Source: Clostridiales bacterium (GTDB lineage: Bacteria > Bacillota > Clostridia > Oscillospirales > CAG-272). From it: a DNA stretch of 53,902 nucleotides. The notes beneath the pieces are model-generated. The model was not told the origin of the DNA. It searched no databases and saw nothing but the letters and a program-made list of their open reading frames with translations. How positions within the stretch are numbered: the first letter of the stretch is position 1; every line of letters begins with the position of its first letter. Positions 51,765 to 53,902 of the stretch are shown in pieces. The stretch lies in assembly GCA_022791685.1 (NCBI GenBank), contig JAAVZO010000023.1, positions 1 through 53,902 on the forward strand. Reading direction: 5' to 3'. The translations under genes and the position numbers were made by a program.

Positions 51765-52915
51765 GATATCACCGATTTTCCGTCAATATAAACTGCTCGC
51801 ACTTTTGTTTCGAGCGAAAGCGGGTCGCCGTCAAGCAGCACAAAATCCGCGTCTTTTCCGACAGCTATCGAACCCACGCGGTCGGCGACTCCGAGGATCC
51901 GCGCCGGATTTATCGTTATAGCCGCCAACGCCGACTCGCGGCTCATTCCCTCACGTGCGGCGAGCGCTGCGCAAAGCGGAAGATAGTTTAAAGGAGTTAC
52001 TGGGTGGTCGGTTGTCAGCGATATCAACATTCCTGCTTCATCGAGAACCCGCGGATTTGTGAATGTTTGATTGATCAGCTCAGGCTTTGAGCGGTCGCAG
52101 AGGTTAGGCCCAACTATTGCGGGAGCTGCAAGTTCGGCGAGCTCGTCCGCGATAACGTGCCCTTCCGTGCAGTGTACGAGTACATATTTCAGCCCGAACT
52201 CCTCAGCGATACGCACAGCGGTGAAGATATCGTCGGCGCGGTGTGCATGGAAATGCGCCGGTATCTCGCCCTTCATCAGAGGCAGCAGCGCGTCGTTTTT
52301 CATATCATACTCCGGCTCGTCGAAATCATCGTCATTCGCGGCACGTTCGACATCATCGGCGTATCTGCGTGCTTTTTCGAGCGTCTCACGGATTATTGCG
52401 GCGGTCGCCATACGGGTGACCGGTGCGAGATTTTTTCCGTGGTAGGTGTTTTTCGGATTCTCACCGAGTGCAAATTTTACCGCGGCAGGCGATTTTATTA
52501 ACATTTTGTCAACACACTTGCCATAAGTTTTGACGACACATATCTGTCCGCCGACCGGATTTGCGCTTCCTGGTGCGACGGCAGCCGTTGTGATTCCGGC
52601 GGCGCGAGCCTCAGCGAAACAGATATCGAGCGGATTTATCGCGTCGAGTGCGCGCAGGTGCGGAGTTGAAGGCTCGCTGTCCTCGTTGCAGTCATCGCCT
52701 TCGAACGCGAGCGCGTTTTCGACAATCCCGAGGTGCGTGTGCGCGTCGATGAATCCCGGTGTGCAAACGAGCCCGCCGCCATCGACACAATCGTCAGTGG
52801 CAGGCGGCGTTCCTTCGCCGACGGCGGTAATTTTACCGCCGCTTATTTCGATATAGCCGTTATCTATGATTCCGGCGCTATCGAGTGTATATATTTTTAT
52901 ATTTTTAACAATCAT
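51761..52915 (-). CDS. Amidohydrolase (imidazolonepropionase-like)
   Basis: A 384-residue metal-dependent hydrolase of the COG1228 group. Metal ligands: H59-x-H61 (FIDAHTHLG), His in AHFHAHRADD, His in VHCTEGH and the Asp of SLTTDHPV; the C-terminus DADFVLLDGDPL closes the composite beta domain. Acts on a cyclic amide or related bond; the substrate is unknown. It follows trxB by 17 bases and overlaps the serine hydrolase by four. Confidence 0.92.
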   Translation of the reverse strand: MIVKNIKIYTLDSAGIIDNGYIEISGGKITAVGEGTPPATDDCVDGGGLVCTPGFIDAHTHLGIVENALAFEGDDCNEDSEPSTPHLRALDAINPLDICFAEARAAGITTAAVAPGSANPVGGQICVVKTYGKCVDKMLIKSPAAVKFALGENPKNTYHGKNLAPVTRMATAAIIRETLEKARRYADDVERAANDDDFDEPEYDMKNDALLPLMKGEIPAHFHAHRADDIFTAVRIAEEFGLKYVLVHCTEGHVIADELAELAAPAIVGPNLCDRSKPELINQTFTNPRVLDEAGMLISLTTDHPVTPLNYLPLCAALAAREGMSRESALAAITINPARILGVADRVGSIAVGKDADFVLLDGDPLSLETKVRAVYIDGKSVIS

Positions 52916-52932
52916 ACTAAAACCTTATTTTT

Positions 52933-53835
52933 TCAGCGCAGTTCTTCCGAGCAAGTAACGCCAGCTATCGCTCCATCTGAAGCGGCGGTCACTATCTGCC
53001 GCACGAGCTTCGCACGCACGTCTCCGGCGGCGTAGACGAGCGGAATGCTTGTCCTCATCGACTCATCGGTGACGATATATCCATTATTATCGAGTTCGAG
53101 TACGCCTTTGTACATCTCTGTATCGGGCGCACTTCCCACTGCGACGAACAGTCCGTCTGCGTCTATCTCGCGCACTCCATCCGGCGTATTCACCTTTACC
53201 CCGCGCAGCCGTCCACTATCGTCGAGCATGAAGTCGGCGACTGAAGCTTCGAGCACCCGTTCAACGTTGCTGCATTCATCGAGCGCCGCGATTTTCGAGC
53301 GAGCCGCACGGAACTCCTCACGACGGTGCACGATGTAAACCTTTTCGCACAATCTCGAAAGGTAAACCGCGTCCCCGACAGCTGTATCACCGCCGCCGAC
53401 GACCACCGTCGTCTTACCGCGATAGAATCCCCCGTCGCAAACTGCACAGTACGAAAGTCCGCGTCCGACGAGCTTGTCCTCCCCGTCGACCCCGAGTGTA
53501 CGCCGTTTCGTCCCATGACAAACGACGACCGCGCGCGCCTCATATTCATTTTTATTAGTGCAAACCCTTTTAGTCTCGCCGTCAAGCTCAACCTTAACGA
53601 CTTTCTCAAACTTCATCGCCGCTCCGCAGCTTTTGATATGCTTAGCAAACTTAGTTGCGAGCTCGTACCCCTCTATCGACTCAAATCCGGGATAATTCTC
53701 AACAACATCCGTCGTCGACACCTGCCCGCCGGGCGCGCTGCCTTCCACCACGAGCGTCTCAAGTCCCGCTCTCTGGCAGTACACCGCCGCTCCTGCTCCT
53801 GCTGGGCCGGCTCCTATTACTATTACATCGTACAT
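52933..53835 (-). CDS. trxB: Thioredoxin reductase
   Basis: A 300-residue low-molecular-weight NADPH/FAD thioredoxin reductase. FAD loop [14 protein letters not shown] (6-19), redox pair C130-A-V-C133 ([11 protein letters not shown]), NAD(P)H loop [17 protein letters not shown] and C-terminal [12 protein letters not shown] 53835 stands after AAAGGAGAACT; a frame reaching 53889 has no ribosome binding site. The thioredoxin gene is not in the window. First gene of the run to the serine hydrolase. Confidence 0.96.
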   Translation of the reverse strand: MYDVIVIGAGPAGAGAAVYCQRAGLETLVVEGSAPGGQVSTTDVVENYPGFESIEGYELATKFAKHIKSCGAAMKFEKVVKVELDGETKRVCTNKNEYEARAVVVCHGTKRRTLGVDGEDKLVGRGLSYCAVCDGGFYRGKTTVVVGGGDTAVGDAVYLSRLCEKVYIVHRREEFRAARSKIAALDECSNVERVLEASVADFMLDDSGRLRGVKVNTPDGVREIDADGLFVAVGSAPDTEMYKGVLELDNNGYIVTDESMRTSIPLVYAAGDVRAKLVRQIVTAASDGAIAGVTCSEELR

Positions 53836-53863
53836 GGTTAGTTCTCCTTTATGAGGGGTACGC

Positions 53864-53883
53864 GGCTTTTCTGAAGAAAAGCC
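53864..53883. promoter_or_regulatory. GGCTTTTCT hairpin upstream of trxB
   Basis: GGCTTTTCT (53864-53872) pairs with AGAAAAGCC (53875-53883), loop GA, about 30 bases before the trxB start. It could be the terminator of the gene beyond the window or a short leader structure; the window ends too soon to tell. Confidence 0.5.
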
Positions 53884-53902
53884 TGGCAAAAGACTTTATA
53901 CA

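Noticed and set aside
1-53902. Search for insertion sequences, prophage, integrases or toxin-antitoxin pairs
   Set aside because: No transposase, integrase or phage gene motif was seen; the only mobile-looking items are small non-coding repeats.

Overview
The window looks like a chromosomal segment of an anaerobic Clostridia-type Firmicute, most likely a gut commensal. The reasons are HPr kinase, a ZTP riboswitch in front of an AICAR transformylase, a formate-THF ligase, strong AGGAGG-type ribosome binding sites, many Cys-lipoproteins, and promoters of the form TTGACA-N17-TATAAT, often with an extended TGn -10. No species-level marker is present. I see no prophage, insertion sequence or CRISPR array. 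Nearly all of the sequence is coding.

Layout. 1-3548: a GC-rich hairpin island, a tRNA-Leu(GAG) with its own promoter and terminator, an AadA-like nucleotidyltransferase, an unknown four-helix membrane protein, and a 770-base non-coding stretch with repeats. 3549-5900: a large cytosolic protein ending in a YwqG-like (DUF1963) domain. 5943-9972 (minus): a secreted DUF4430 protein, mscL, guaA (long form) and a GNAT acetyltransferase. 10096-13483 (minus): fhs, tsaE, tsaB, rpiB from one consensus promoter. 13706-15371 (minus): an Lrp/AsnC regulator coupled to a class I aminotransferase. 15527-20065 (minus): four adjacent internalin-type leucine-rich-repeat (LRR) surface protein genes, one broken by a frameshift. 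20094-23802 (minus): a metallophosphoesterase, a stand-alone MutS-type ATPase and a PHP phosphatase.

24232-27966 (plus): uronate isomerase with a long structured leader, a TIM-barrel sugar isomerase/epimerase, a membrane-anchored protein and a histidine phosphatase. 28017-32146 (minus): two lipoproteins (one a DUF4358 + AlgX/DHHW-like fusion) followed by a MATE transporter. 32279-39649 (minus): an ArsP_2-like permease, prfA, tsaC/sua5, a ParC/GyrA-like topoisomerase subunit, an RlmI-like methyltransferase and an esterase. 39731-43757 (minus): hprK, a UTP-glucose-1-P uridylyltransferase-like gene, galE and galM, a Leloir-pathway set read behind HPr kinase. 43929-45387 (plus): consensus promoter, ZTP riboswitch, terminator and the stand-alone AICAR formyltransferase. 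45451-45825: a small orphan gene with a consensus promoter. 46104-49118 (plus): an FtsX-type ABC exporter. 49161-53835 (minus): trxB, an amidohydrolase, a class A beta-lactamase-fold serine hydrolase and birA.

How the genes connect. tsaB, tsaE and tsaC supply three of the four core enzymes for the t6A37 tRNA modification, from two operons; tsaD is not in the window. fhs makes the 10-formyl-THF used by the AICAR transformylase, whose transcript carries a ZTP sensor that reports exactly that shortage; guaA takes purine synthesis on to GMP. The most unusual parts are the LRR lipoprotein array with its frameshifted member, the dispersed repeat whose hairpin covers the ribosome binding site of the phosphoesterase, and several strong leader hairpins. 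No wholly new multi-gene system can be demonstrated from sequence alone. The LRR array with the neighbouring phosphoesterase, and the duplicated-domain lipoprotein with its DHHW partner, are the best candidates for undescribed surface functions.
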